Of a DNA stretch of 64,000 nt, positions 25,852-36,391 are shown piece after piece. The translations under genes and the position numbers were made by a program. Below the pieces are notes generated by a model. The model was not told the origin of the DNA, ran no database searches, and was given only the letters and a program-made list of their open reading frames with translations. Position 1 is the stretch's first letter. Each line of letters opens with the position of its first letter. The stretch is from Nocardioides zhouii (GTDB lineage Bacteria; Actinomycetota; Actinomycetes; Propionibacteriales; Nocardioidaceae), in contig NZ_SDWV01000005.1 in NCBI RefSeq assembly GCF_004137345.1, positions 62,001-126,000 of the forward strand, read 5' to 3'.

Positions 25852-28074
25852 TCAGCCGCCGAGCGCGGTGCGTACGGCGTGGGCGGCCGCCGCGGCCCGC
25901 AGCTCGGTCGGGCGTACGCCGCCGTCCTCCTGGACGTAGAACACGTCGACCGCCTGCGGGCCGAGCGTGGACACGTGCGCGGAGGCGACGGTGAGCCCGA
26001 GGCCGGCGAGCGTGGTGAGGACGCGGTGCACGACCCCCGGCCGGTCCGACGTACGGATCTCCAGCACGAGCGAGGTGCGGGAGGCGTCGGGGCGCACCTC
26101 GACGATCGGCGGGAGCTCGCCGTCGGGGCGTTCGGGCAGGTCGGGCAGCCGCTGGGTGCCGTCGACGACCCGCCGGATGCGCTCGCGCACCACCGTGGCG
26201 TCGAGGTAGGCGTCCGGGACCTCCCACGAGCTCACGCCCCACTCCCCCTCGCCGTCGACCTGGGCCCACGCGCGGGCCGCCTTGACCGGCACCCGCAGCG
26301 CGGCGAGGCCGCCGGCGACGTCGGCCAGCAGGCCGACCCGGTCGGCCGCGATCACCGTGACCGTGGCGCCCACGTCGTGGGCCTCGACCGTCACCGACAC
26401 CGCACCCGGCTCACGGCGTACGACGTCGGGGACGGGGACCGCCTCGACCGGGGGCACCGGGCTCGCCTCGGCGCCCAGCGCGGTGCCAGCGCGCAGCACC
26501 AGCCGGTCGACGAGGGAGGCCCGCCAGCTCGTCCAGGCGGCGGTCGACGTGGCCCGGGCGTCGGCCTCGGTGAGCGAGCGGAGCAGCTCGAGGCTCGCCG
26601 CGTCGGGCACGTGGGTGAGCAGCTCGGCGGTCGTGGCCGGGTCGTCGGGGTCGCGGGTGGTGGCCAGGTCGGCGAGCAGCAGGTGCCAGCGCACCAGCGA
26701 GGCCACGACGTCGGCGTCGAGCTCCGTGAAGCCCATCCGCGCCACGATCGCGCGGGCCACGGGTTCGCCGGCGACCGAGTGGTCGTGCGCCGACGACTTG
26801 CCGATGTCATGCAGCAGCGCGGCGACCAGCAGGAGGTCGGGGCGCCGGACGTGCCGGATCAGGCCACCGGCCTCGGCGCAGGTCTCGATGAGGTGCCGGT
26901 CGACGGTGAAGCGGTGGATCGCCGACGCGTGCGGCAGGAGCCGGATCTGCTCCCACTCCGGCAGGAACGTCTCGATCCCGTCGATCTCGTCGAGGGTCTC
27001 CCAGACGGGCAGCAGCCCGGGCCCGCTGGCGAGGAGCCGGACGAGCCCGTCGCGCGCGGCCGCCGGCCACGGCGTGGGGAGCGGTGCGCCCTCGCGGACG
27101 AGGCGGGCGGCGGTGGTCGGGGCGAGGACCGCGTCGCGCTCGGCCGCCTCCGCTGCGGCGCGAAGGAGCAGGGAGGGGTCGTCGCCCGGCTTGGTGCCGG
27201 CGTCCAGCACGATCTCGCCGCGGGAGAGCGCGATGCCGGGCGCGACGCGCTCGAGGGCGGGCGTACGGCGCCCCTTCTCCCCGGTCGAGCGCGTGGTCAC
27301 CGAGTCCGTACGCCGCCACGCGAGGCGCGAGAGGTGAGCGATCCGTCGGCCGAGCGAGCGCACGTGGCGCTGCGCCGCCTCGGCGTCGGGGAGGTCGAGG
27401 CGCTCGGCCAGCGGCCCCCACATCTCGGGCGCGATCCGGTCGCTCGGGCGTCCAGCCAGCTCGTGCACCTCGTCGCGGACGTCGAGCAGCATCAGACGGG
27501 CGGCCTCCAGCGCGGGCGTCGAGGCGTCGACCAGCCAGCTCGCCTCGATCACCTTGAGCACGCCCGCGTCGCGCAGGCCGCCCTCGGCCTCCTTGACGTC
27601 CGGCACGGAGGCGTGGGCGAGCTCGCCGGTCACCTCGTGCCGCTTGCGGGTGAGCGCCTTGAGCTCCGGCAGCCGGGTCCGGGCCTGCCGGCGCCAGTCG
27701 GCCAGCATCGTGGTGCGCAGGCGCAGGGTCAGTCCGGGGTCGCCCGCGAGGTGGCGGACGTCCAGGAGGCCGAGCGCGACGCGCAGGTCCTTGGCCGCGT
27801 CGACCATCTCGCCCATGGAGCGGACGGCGTGGTCGAGGCGCCGACCGGAGTCCCACAGCGGGTACCACAGCGTGCTGCCGAGGTCACCGAGGTCGACCCC
27901 GTCGTCGTGGACCAGGACCACGTCGAGGTCCGAGTGGGGCGCGAGCTCGCCGCGCCCGTATCCCCCGACCGCGACCAGGGCCACCCCGGTGGCGGGCCCT
28001 GCACAGGCGGCGTACGCCTGTCGGCAGAGCTCGTCGGCCGAGGTGGCCCTGGTCCGGCGCTGTTCAGATGTCAC
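25852..28074 (-). CDS. glnD: PII uridylyltransferase/uridylyl-removing enzyme GlnD
   Basis: GlnD covalently modifies PII according to glutamine level; in actinobacteria it is thought to adenylylate rather than uridylylate PII. The 740-residue product has the nucleotidyltransferase motif VGGYGRGELAPHSDLDVVLV near 36-56, an HD domain with LLHDIGKSSAHDHS, and two ACT domains at the C-terminus (VTVIAADRVGLLADVAGGLAAL and TSDRPGVVHRVLTTLAGLGL). The start is GTG at 28074, 22 bp after glnB. The order amt-glnB-glnD on one strand gives one nitrogen-control operon. A palindromic terminator lies downstream at 25774-25815. Confidence 0.95.
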   Translation of the reverse strand: MTSEQRRTRATSADELCRQAYAACAGPATGVALVAVGGYGRGELAPHSDLDVVLVHDDGVDLGDLGSTLWYPLWDSGRRLDHAVRSMGEMVDAAKDLRVALGLLDVRHLAGDPGLTLRLRTTMLADWRRQARTRLPELKALTRKRHEVTGELAHASVPDVKEAEGGLRDAGVLKVIEASWLVDASTPALEAARLMLLDVRDEVHELAGRPSDRIAPEMWGPLAERLDLPDAEAAQRHVRSLGRRIAHLSRLAWRRTDSVTTRSTGEKGRRTPALERVAPGIALSRGEIVLDAGTKPGDDPSLLLRAAAEAAERDAVLAPTTAARLVREGAPLPTPWPAAARDGLVRLLASGPGLLPVWETLDEIDGIETFLPEWEQIRLLPHASAIHRFTVDRHLIETCAEAGGLIRHVRRPDLLLVAALLHDIGKSSAHDHSVAGEPVARAIVARMGFTELDADVVASLVRWHLLLADLATTRDPDDPATTAELLTHVPDAASLELLRSLTEADARATSTAAWTSWRASLVDRLVLRAGTALGAEASPVPPVEAVPVPDVVRREPGAVSVTVEAHDVGATVTVIAADRVGLLADVAGGLAALRVPVKAARAWAQVDGEGEWGVSSWEVPDAYLDATVVRERIRRVVDGTQRLPDLPERPDGELPPIVEVRPDASRTSLVLEIRTSDRPGVVHRVLTTLAGLGLTVASAHVSTLGPQAVDVFYVQEDGGVRPTELRAAAAAHAVRTALGG

Positions 28075-28096
28075 GTAGCAGCCCCGAGGCGTGCCA

Positions 28097-29730
<1,634 letters not shown>

Positions 29731-29871
29731 AGAACCTCCAGGGATCTCGCAGGATCGAGCATGATCGAGCAGGGGTGCGGGCCGCCGGGGGCATGACGAC
29801 GGTGGCATGGCGGGGCCTCGCGTGATGACCCGAAGCCTGTGGGCAGGACGTTTCACCGGCGCGCGACGGAT

Positions 29872-29919
29872 GTTGCGAGCAGGCAACGGATCAAGGCCCC
29901 GTGTTACGGGAGTGTGAAC
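29872..29919. promoter_or_regulatory. candidate nitrogen-regulator (GlnR-like) operator region
   Basis: GTTGC-N6-GCAAC (29872-29887) is an inverted repeat, and GTTAC (29903-29907) with GTGAAC (29914-29919) follows. GlnR boxes in actinobacteria are built from GTNAC and GAAAC half-sites about 6 nt apart, so the match is partial. The region lies between the divergent amt operon and the RgpF-like gene. Confidence 0.3.
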
Positions 29920-29944
29920 TGGGCTGCGCGGGAGCCCTCCTTGT

Positions 29945-29950
29945 TAGGGT
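29945..29950 (+). promoter_or_regulatory. -10 box of a probable leaderless promoter (RgpF-like gene)
   Basis: TAGGGT, 6 nt before the GTG at 29957. No ribosome-binding site fits in the gap. Confidence 0.5.
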
Positions 29951-29956
29951 TCGGCC

Positions 29957-30901
29957 GTGTCCAGACTGGCCGTGATGGCGCACTTCGATGTCGCCGGAGA
30001 GCTGCGACCGCACGTGCGCGGCCAGGTCGAGGCGCTGGCTGCGTCGGTCGACACGCTGCTCGTCTGCACCACGGCCCAGCTGCAGGACTCGGCGCGCGCC
30101 TGGCTGTCCGAGCGGGCCGTCCTCGTGGAGCGCGCCAACTACGGCTACGACTTCTTCAGCTACAAGGTCGGCCTCGATGCGGCCGGCGACCTGACGGCGT
30201 ACGACGAGGTGGTGGTCTGCAACGACACCTACGTCTTCGCCCTCGACTCCTACGAGCCCGTCTTCGCGGAGATGGCGTCCCGCCCGTGCGACTTCTGGGG
30301 GCTCACCGGCGCCGAGCGCGTCGCCCCGCACATCCAGTCGTTCTTCATCGCCTTCCGCCCGTGGGTGGTCGCCTCGCGCGCCTTCACGACGTTCTGGGAG
30401 GAGATGGAGCCGATCTCCAAGCGCCGCCAGGTCATCCGGCGCTACGAGGTCGGGATGTCGCGCCGGCTCTACGAGGCGGGCTTCACCTCCGACACCTACT
30501 TCGTGGAGACCGCGGAGGACCAGAGGATCGCGCGCGAGCGGATGCGCTGGTGGGCGGCCCACCGCTCCCACTTCCCGCGCAACCGCGCCGAGGTCCGCGA
30601 GTGGCGCGAGCGCGCCAACGAGCCGTGGAACCCCGCCCGGAGCCTGGCCGACCGCGTGCTCGACAACGCGCGCCTGCCCTACGTCAAGATCGACACCCTG
30701 CGCTACGACCCCTACAACCTCGATGCCAAGCGCCTGCTCGAGCTGTGCGAGCGCCGGTTCCCGCAGCGCTTCGACGGTGTCCGCGAGTTCCTCGAGGAGA
30801 CCGCGCAGTACTACCCGCTCCGCGACACCGAGCGACTGCTCCCGACCCCGCTCGCGCTCGAGCCCCTCTTCCCGCGCGTGAGGTACTCCGATGCGCGGTG
30901 A
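29957..30901 (+). CDS. rhamnan synthesis protein F (RgpF) family glycosyltransferase-like protein
   Basis: The 314-residue protein matches the rhamnan-synthesis F family: SRLAVMAHFDVAGELRPHV, then LVERANYGYDFFSYKVGLDAAGDL, VVVCNDTYVF and DFWGLTGAERVAPHIQSFFIAFRP. The family includes RgpF of streptococcal rhamnan assembly; enzymatic role is presumed glycosyl transfer on a cell-surface polysaccharide. No membrane segment is seen, so it is cytosolic or peripheral. It overlaps the next gene by 11 bp, which implies coupled translation of a two-gene operon. In M. tuberculosis no such genes separate amt from ftsY, so this pair is an insertion relative to that order. Confidence 0.85.
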   Translation: MSRLAVMAHFDVAGELRPHVRGQVEALAASVDTLLVCTTAQLQDSARAWLSERAVLVERANYGYDFFSYKVGLDAAGDLTAYDEVVVCNDTYVFALDSYEPVFAEMASRPCDFWGLTGAERVAPHIQSFFIAFRPWVVASRAFTTFWEEMEPISKRRQVIRRYEVGMSRRLYEAGFTSDTYFVETAEDQRIARERMRWWAAHRSHFPRNRAEVREWRERANEPWNPARSLADRVLDNARLPYVKIDTLRYDPYNLDAKRLLELCERRFPQRFDGVREFLEETAQYYPLRDTERLLPTPLALEPLFPRVRYSDAR

Positions 30902-33866
30902 GCGTCGCCGGCCGACCCAGGTGAGGCTCGACGACGCCGAGACCGTCCTGGTCGACTCCGGCCTGATCGACACCGACTACGTCGGAGCACAGCTCGGCAC
31001 GCACTTCGACTCGGTGCACGAGGCGGCGCGCGCGGCGTTCCTCGCCGGCGACGTCTCGCCGCACCCGCTCTTCGAGGCCCAGTGGATCGGGCGCCGGCGC
31101 TCGTGGCAGCGGCTCGGCCAGCACCCCGTCCTCTGGTACGTCTCGGAGCGACGGCGACGCAACCGGATCGCGCCCCACCCGCTCGTCGACCCGCGGATCA
31201 TCTTCGCGGCCCACCCCGAGGCGCGGCACCACCCGTACGGCGCCCTGTCCTACTGGCTGTCCGTGTCCGGGCCCGGCACGGCCCTGCCCACGCGGATCCT
31301 GCCCAGGAAGGTGTCCTGGGGCACCTACCGCGCGGCCGCGATCGAGGCGGCCACCACCTGGCGTCGAGAGGTCGTGCTGGAGCGACCGGAGCTGGTCGGG
31401 CCGACGCCCGCGCTCCCGGCCCGGCTGAGCACGTCACCCGCCGTCACGGTCGTGATGGCCACCCAGGACGCCGGTGCGCTCGTCCGCGAGACCGTCGGCT
31501 CCCTGCAGGCGCAGTCCTTCGCCGACTGGCACCTCGTGGCCGTCGACCGCGGCTCCCTCGACGACACGGCCGCTGTGCTGCAGGGCATGGCGGCCTTCGA
31601 CGACCGCATCACCGTGGTGCGCGAGTCGCGCTGCAGTCACGCCCGTGCGCTCAACGTCGCGCTCGAGCACGGCACCGCCGAGCACGTCGCGTTCCTCCCC
31701 CTCGGCCGCCAGTGGCTGCCCGACATGCTGGGCTCGCTCGTCGCGCACGCGCACCACTCCGGCGCGTCCGCCGTGCTGGCCGGCGCCGGCGCGGTCGGTC
31801 GCGACCGGGCCGAGCTGCTCGGCGGTCGGCCCGTCGACCTGGCGACCGCGCTCCTGCGGCGCGCAGCGATCAAGGACATCGGCGGCTTCGACGAGGGCCT
31901 CGGCGGCTCGGTCGAGCGCGACCTCATGCTCCGGCTCTCGCGCGACCACGACCCGCTCCCCGTCGACGTACCCGTCCTCAAGCGGCCGGACCCGGGCCCC
32001 CACGACCTCGGCGACGACTGGGACTCCGTCGTCCTCGAGCGCCAGCTCGTCGACTGGGACGCCCCGCGCGACACCTCCGAGGACCTGGTCACCCACGTGA
32101 TGCCGCTGGGTCCCGAGCCCCGCCGCACCGTCGAGTGGCTCGGCTCCGTGCCCCGCGAGGGCTCCGAGCTGATCCTCGTCGGCGTACGCCTGCGGCGGGC
32201 GCACCACGTGCTGGCGGCGTCGATCGCGGCGATCATCTCCGGCGCCCGCTTCGTGTCGGTGCCCGCGTCGGTCACGATGTCGGCCGCCACCAACATCGGG
32301 ATCTCCGAGGCAGCCGGGAGCACGGTGCTGCTCGTCCGTCCCGAGGCGATGCCGCCGCGCCAGCCGATCGCCGCCCGCCTGGCGGAGGTCGTACGCGGTG
32401 CGGGCGTCGCCGTGGCCCAGCCACTGGTCGTCGACCTCGACGGCGTCGTCCTGAGCGCGGGCGCCCGCTTCAACGGCGTGAACCCGCACCCCGGGCTCTT
32501 CCTCGCCGGCCTGCCGACCAGCGACGCCGTCCGCATCGGCCAGAGCACCGTTGCCGCACCGGCCGCGCCGCTCGTCGCGCTGCGCACCGAGGACGCGGTG
32601 GCCCTCCGGGGGCTCGACGCGCGGTTCCGCTCGGTGCTCGCCGAGGCCGACCTCGGGCTGCGCGCCCGGCAGGCGGGCCTGGGCGACAGCGTCGTCGTGC
32701 CCGACACGGTGATCACCTCGCGTACTCCCTATGCGGACGTCGACGAGCTGATCGGGGCGATGTCGTCCCTCAGCCGCACCCCGATGCCCTCGACGGAGGA
32801 CCTCGCTCCCGACCTGCTGCGTCGAGCGGGGCTGGAGGTCACCGACGAGCGCAACCGCCGGATCTCCGTCGACCCCGAGGACCCCGCTGCCTCGTCGGCG
32901 CTCGTGCCCGAGCTCGTCGTGCGGCCGGTGCAGGGGATCCACGAGTCGCCGCCGCGGCTCCGGTGGGCGATCGACATCGCCGCGCCCGCCGCGCAGCGCG
33001 GCGACCGGTGGGGCGACACCTACTTCGCCCGGTCGCTCTCCGACGCGCTCGAGAGCCGCGGGCAGCACGTCGCCATCGACCGCCGCGACGCGCGCGAGCG
33101 CGACTCACGCGACCACGACGACGTGCTCCTCGTCCTGCGCGGGCTCGACCGCGTGGCGCCGCGACCCGGCCTGCTCAACGTCGAGTGGATCATCAGCCAC
33201 CCCGACATGATCTCGCCCGAGGAGGTCGCCGGGTTCGACCACGTGTACGCCGCCAGCACGAGCTGGGCGGAGCGGATGACCCGCGAGTGGGGCACCCTCA
33301 TCGAGCCGCTGCTGCAGTGCACCGACACCCGGTGGTTCCACCCCGACCGGGCCGAACCCGACACCGGCCCGGACCTGCTCTTCGTCGGCAACTCCCGCGG
33401 CGTCTACCGCTACGCGGTCCGCAGCGCGCTCGCCATCGGCGCCGACCTCACGCTCCACGGCAACGACTGGACCGAGTTCGTCGAGCGCGAGCAGATCGCC
33501 TCCAGCGGCGTCGACAACCGCGAGGTCGGCGTCCTCTACGCCTCCGCCGGCATCGTGCTCAACGACCACCACCTCGACATGCGGCGCGACAGCTTCGCCT
33601 CCAACCGGCTCTTCGACGCGGCCGCCTGCGGGGCGCGCATCCTCAGCGACCGCATCGACGGCCTCGAGGAGACCTTCTCCGGCCTCGTGCTGCCCTTCGA
33701 CAACGAGCACGAGCTCGCCCGTCTGGTGCAGGCGCCGTACGACTCCTTCCCCGACAACGCCGCCCGCCGCGAGATCGCGACCCGGATCATCGCCGAGCAC
33801 AGCTTCGACAAGCGCGCCGAGACGCTCGTCGACGACGCCGTACGCCGCCTCCTCGCCCGCCGCTGA
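30891..33866 (+). CDS. large two-domain glycosyltransferase (GT2 plus CgeB-like GT)
   Basis: The 991-residue protein has at least three parts. Residues about 1-180 match no family I know, but are rich in Trp and His. About 185-360 is a family-2 glycosyltransferase domain: VTVVMATQDAGALVRETVGSLQAQ, then DRGSLDDT and RCSHARALNVAL, and the acidic pair GFDEGLGGSVERDLMLRL. A middle region (about 410-640) looks like a degenerate second GT2. The last about 270 residues resemble CgeB/GT1-like proteins: DLLFVGNSRGVYRYAVRSAL, then FASNRLFDAAACGARILSD. The start overlaps the RgpF-like gene. It probably elongates a cell-wall polysaccharide. The stop codon is the first base triplet of a hairpin repeat. 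Confidence 0.8.
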   Translation: MRGERRRPTQVRLDDAETVLVDSGLIDTDYVGAQLGTHFDSVHEAARAAFLAGDVSPHPLFEAQWIGRRRSWQRLGQHPVLWYVSERRRRNRIAPHPLVDPRIIFAAHPEARHHPYGALSYWLSVSGPGTALPTRILPRKVSWGTYRAAAIEAATTWRREVVLERPELVGPTPALPARLSTSPAVTVVMATQDAGALVRETVGSLQAQSFADWHLVAVDRGSLDDTAAVLQGMAAFDDRITVVRESRCSHARALNVALEHGTAEHVAFLPLGRQWLPDMLGSLVAHAHHSGASAVLAGAGAVGRDRAELLGGRPVDLATALLRRAAIKDIGGFDEGLGGSVERDLMLRLSRDHDPLPVDVPVLKRPDPGPHDLGDDWDSVVLERQLVDWDAPRDTSEDLVTHVMPLGPEPRRTVEWLGSVPREGSELILVGVRLRRAHHVLAASIAAIISGARFVSVPASVTMSAATNIGISEAAGSTVLLVRPEAMPPRQPIAARLAEVVRGAGVAVAQPLVVDLDGVVLSAGARFNGVNPHPGLFLAGLPTSDAVRIGQSTVAAPAAPLVALRTEDAVALRGLDARFRSVLAEADLGLRARQAGLGDSVVVPDTVITSRTPYADVDELIGAMSSLSRTPMPSTEDLAPDLLRRAGLEVTDERNRRISVDPEDPAASSALVPELVVRPVQGIHESPPRLRWAIDIAAPAAQRGDRWGDTYFARSLSDALESRGQHVAIDRRDARERDSRDHDDVLLVLRGLDRVAPRPGLLNVEWIISHPDMISPEEVAGFDHVYAASTSWAERMTREWGTLIEPLLQCTDTRWFHPDRAEPDTGPDLLFVGNSRGVYRYAVRSALAIGADLTLHGNDWTEFVEREQIASSGVDNREVGVLYASAGIVLNDHHLDMRRDSFASNRLFDAAACGARILSDRIDGLEETFSGLVLPFDNEHELARLVQAPYDSFPDNAARREIATRIIAEHSFDKRAETLVDDAVRRLLARR

Positions 33867-33982
33867 CCGGGCACTTCGTGCCCGTCCCGCAAGGTGACCG
33901 GGCACTTCGTGCCCGTCCGCGCGAACCCACACGGGCACGAAGTGCCCGGTCGGCACCCCAGACGGGCACGAAGTGCCCGGTC
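33864..33982. repeat. four-copy hairpin repeat cluster between convergent genes
   Basis: Four near-identical about 21-23-bp units share the core GGGCACTTCGTGCCC or its complement: 33864-33886 and 33895-33917 in one orientation, 33931-33951 and 33961-33982 in the other. Each folds as GGGCAC-TTC-GTGCCC, extended by GAC/GTC with one bulged C. The first unit includes the stop codon of the glycosyltransferase gene, and the last ends 9 nt before the ftsY stop. Each gene's transcript therefore runs into two units in the same sense. A bidirectional terminator or 3'-end stabiliser is likely; a REP-like dispersed element is the alternative. Confidence 0.9.
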
Positions 33983-33990
33983 GGCGTGTG

Positions 33991-35115
33991 TCAGCCGAGG
34001 AGGGCGTCGACGAAGGCGGCGGCGTCGAAGGGCGCCATGTCGTCGGGGCCCTCGCCGAGGCCGACGAGCTTGACGGGTACGCCGAGCTCGCGCTGCACCT
34101 GGACGACGATGCCGCCCTTGGCGGAGCCGTCGAGCTTGGTGAGGACGATCCCGGTGACGTCGACGATCTCGCTGAAGACGCGGGCCTGGACGAGGCCGTT
34201 CTGGCCGGTGGTCGCGTCGAGGACGAGGAGCACCTCGGTGACCGGGGCCTGCTTCTCGATGACCCGCTTGATCTTGCCGAGCTCGTCCATCAGGCCGGCC
34301 TTGTTCTGCAGGCGGCCCGCGGTGTCGATGAGGACGGTGTCGATCCCGTCGTCGATGCCGCGCTTGACCGCCTCGAACGCCACGCTGGCGGGGTCGCCAC
34401 CCTCGGGTCCGCGGATGACCTCGACGCCGACGCGCTCGCCCCACGTGGCGAGCTGGTCGACGGCGGCGGCGCGGAACGTGTCGGCCGCACCGAGGGTGAC
34501 CGAGAGGTCCTCGGCGACCAGGATGCGCGCGATCTTGCCGACGGTCGTGGTCTTGCCGGCGCCATTGACGCCGACGACAAGGACCACGCCCGGCTTGCCG
34601 TCCGCGCCGGTGACCTGCACGCGGCGGTCCATGTCGGTGCCGACGAGCTCGATCAGCTCCTCGCGCAGCACCGTGCGCGGGTCGGGCGCCTGGCCGCCCT
34701 CGACCCGGAGGCGCGTACGCAGCCGGTCGACGAGCGCCTGGGTCGGGGCGACGCCCACGTCGGCGGTGAGGAGGGTGTCCTCGATCGCCTCCCAGGTGTC
34801 CTCGTCGAGCTTGTCGCGGCTCAGCAGCGCGAGCAGGCCCTGGCCGAGGCCGCCCTGCGAGCGCGAGAGCCGCTGGCGCAGCCGCACCAGCCGCGACGCC
34901 GTACCCTCCGGCGTCTCGACCGCCGGCGCCGTCGCGACGGCCGGCTCCGGCGGCGCGTCCGTGGCAGTGTCCGTCTCGGTCGGCGGCGGGACGATGACGT
35001 CCGTGCCTCCGGCGGGAGGGGCGGCCTTGCGGCGTCGCCCGGAGGTCAGCAGTCCGACGAGCGTGAGGACGCCGACGACAGCGATGCCGATGATCAGATA
35101 GAGCCAGTCACCCAT
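33991..35115 (-). CDS. ftsY: signal recognition particle receptor FtsY
   Basis: FtsY docks SRP-ribosome complexes at the membrane. The 374-residue protein begins with a membrane segment (WLYLIIGIAVVGVLTLVGLL, residues 4-23), a Pro/Thr/Ala-rich acidic linker, the N domain (RLRQRLSRSQGGLGQGLLALL) and the G domain. Within it lie GVNGAGKTTTVGKIARILV, the DTAGRLQNKAGLM segment and TKLDGSAKGGIVV. Length is close to other actinobacterial FtsY proteins with a short A domain and a TM helix. It lies in the conserved ftsY-smc neighbourhood. Its mRNA ends in the hairpin repeat cluster described above. Confidence 0.96.
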   Translation of the reverse strand: MGDWLYLIIGIAVVGVLTLVGLLTSGRRRKAAPPAGGTDVIVPPPTETDTATDAPPEPAVATAPAVETPEGTASRLVRLRQRLSRSQGGLGQGLLALLSRDKLDEDTWEAIEDTLLTADVGVAPTQALVDRLRTRLRVEGGQAPDPRTVLREELIELVGTDMDRRVQVTGADGKPGVVLVVGVNGAGKTTTVGKIARILVAEDLSVTLGAADTFRAAAVDQLATWGERVGVEVIRGPEGGDPASVAFEAVKRGIDDGIDTVLIDTAGRLQNKAGLMDELGKIKRVIEKQAPVTEVLLVLDATTGQNGLVQARVFSEIVDVTGIVLTKLDGSAKGGIVVQVQRELGVPVKLVGLGEGPDDMAPFDAAAFVDALLG

Positions 35116-35127
35116 GGCTCAATCCAA

Positions 35128-36051
35128 TCAGAGGTGCGCGGCGCGACGCAGGCGGGTGAGCACCGCCGACCCCTGGGCGGGGTGTACGGCGGCCAGGCGC
35201 GCCCGCAGTGCGTCACGCTGCGCGACGAGCCGGTCGCTCCGGGCGCGGGCCCGGCCCAGCATCGTCCGGGTGCGCGCCAAGTCGGCCAGCACGGCATCGA
35301 AGGCGGCCGTGAGCCCCGAGCCGGCGGCGCCGGCGAGCATCGGCGAGGCCATCGCCTGGCCACCGTGGGCCACCCACACCACCTCGTGGGCCATCAGCCG
35401 GAACCAGTCGACCGCCGCCTCACCCACCAGCGCAGGAGGCGTGACGCGCACCGAGGCCAGGCCGGCCGCGGAGAGACGGGAGTCGAAGTCGTCGCCGTAC
35501 CACCGGACGTGGTCGGCCTGGCCGAAGCGGCGGACCCGGTCCTCCGGCGGGCACTCGAGGTCCTCCTCGGTCGCCACGCCCATCCTGATGGGCACCTCGA
35601 CGAGGGCGATGCCGCGCGGGCTGAGCACCCGCGCGATCTCCCGCATCGCGGCGCCGTCGTCGAGCACGTGCTCGAGGACGTGGTAGCAGACGAGGAGGTC
35701 GACCGAGCCGTCCCGCAGCGGCAGCCGGGTGAGGCAGGCGAGGGCGTCGACGTCGCGACCGTCGCAGCCGAGGTCAAGGCCGATGCGGCGACGCGCGCCG
35801 AGTCGGTCGAGCAGGGCCGTGGACTGCCGCGACGGAGCGATCTCCACGACGGTGTCGAGGTCGCGCAGCTGCGGCGCAAGGGTGCCGAGCAGCAGCGAGA
35901 GGAAGCGGTGCCGCTCGAGGCTGCCGCACCTGGGGCAGGTCGCCTCGGGCCGGCCGTCCGGGCCGCTGCGGAAGGCGCGGGACACCATCGAGCCGCAGGC
36001 CGCGCAGTAGGCCCTCTGGAGCTCCACTGTTGTGCCGGTCACGTCCAGCAC
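35128..36051 (-). CDS. class I SAM-dependent methyltransferase with N-terminal zinc ribbon
   Basis: The 307-residue product has an N-terminal CxxC...CxxC pair (CAACGS and CPRCGS), likely a zinc ribbon. A Rossmann methyltransferase fold follows: TVVEIAPSRQS, then IGLDLGCDGRDVDALACLTRLP and LVCYHVLEHVLDDGAAMREIARVLSPRG. The target is unknown; similar proteins lie in polysaccharide and lipid clusters. The C-terminal about 60 residues are an Arg/Ala-rich helix with possible coiled-coil character. The ATG at 36051 is the probable start. It follows ftsY after 12 bp on the same strand. Confidence 0.8.
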   Translation of the reverse strand: MLDVTGTTVELQRAYCAACGSMVSRAFRSGPDGRPEATCPRCGSLERHRFLSLLLGTLAPQLRDLDTVVEIAPSRQSTALLDRLGARRRIGLDLGCDGRDVDALACLTRLPLRDGSVDLLVCYHVLEHVLDDGAAMREIARVLSPRGIALVEVPIRMGVATEEDLECPPEDRVRRFGQADHVRWYGDDFDSRLSAAGLASVRVTPPALVGEAAVDWFRLMAHEVVWVAHGGQAMASPMLAGAAGSGLTAAFDAVLADLARTRTMLGRARARSDRLVAQRDALRARLAAVHPAQGSAVLTRLRRAAHL

Positions 36052-36108
36052 GTTAACCCGCCGCGGCCCCTCGTGGGGCTGCCACGCCGGGCAGATCAGC
36101 GCGTCAGG

Positions 36109-36285
36109 TCAGACGCGGGACTCGGAGTCCTCGAGCGTGGGGAGCGAGTCGACGCCCTTGCGCATCGCGTCGCCGAGCTGCGGCACGACGGGCATCTCCT
36201 CGCCGCGGTGCGGATAGGCGACGTAGACCGCCACGACGCAGGCGACGAGCACGCCGAGGGTCATCATCAGGATGATCGCGAGCAT
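36109..36285 (-). CDS. small single-pass membrane protein
   Basis: A 58-residue protein: a hydrophobic helix (residues 2-24, LAIILMMTLGVLVACVVAVYVAY) followed by PHRGEEMPVVPQLGDAMRKG and an acidic tail. No family is recognised. The ATG at 36285 has GGAGG about 10 nt upstream, which rules out the in-frame start at 36336. It lies between the thioesterase and methyltransferase genes, on the same strand. Similar small proteins near smc are seen in related actinobacteria, so it is probably real. Confidence 0.6.
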   Translation of the reverse strand: MLAIILMMTLGVLVACVVAVYVAYPHRGEEMPVVPQLGDAMRKGVDSLPTLEDSESRV

Positions 36286-36391
36286 GTGGGGGTTTCCTCC
36301 CGAGTAGCCGTTCGGTGTCCCTCCAACATGGCACACCGGCGGCGCCGCGAACGCATCGCCACGGGCGTACGGCGCGTCGGTGTAGCGAGCC

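Noticed and set aside
25640..26269. 5' extension of ffh on the minus strand
   Set aside because: It overlaps glnD, which is on the same strand in another frame, and has no coding logic; the GTG at 25639 gives a standard Ffh N-terminus.
33864..33982. CRISPR-like array
   Set aside because: Units are hairpins in two orientations with unequal 8-13-nt spacers, and there are no cas genes.
31082..35101. 1339-aa plus-strand ORF across the glycosyltransferase and ftsY genes
   Set aside because: Arg/Pro-rich shadow frame that crosses two real genes and the hairpin repeats; no domain seen.
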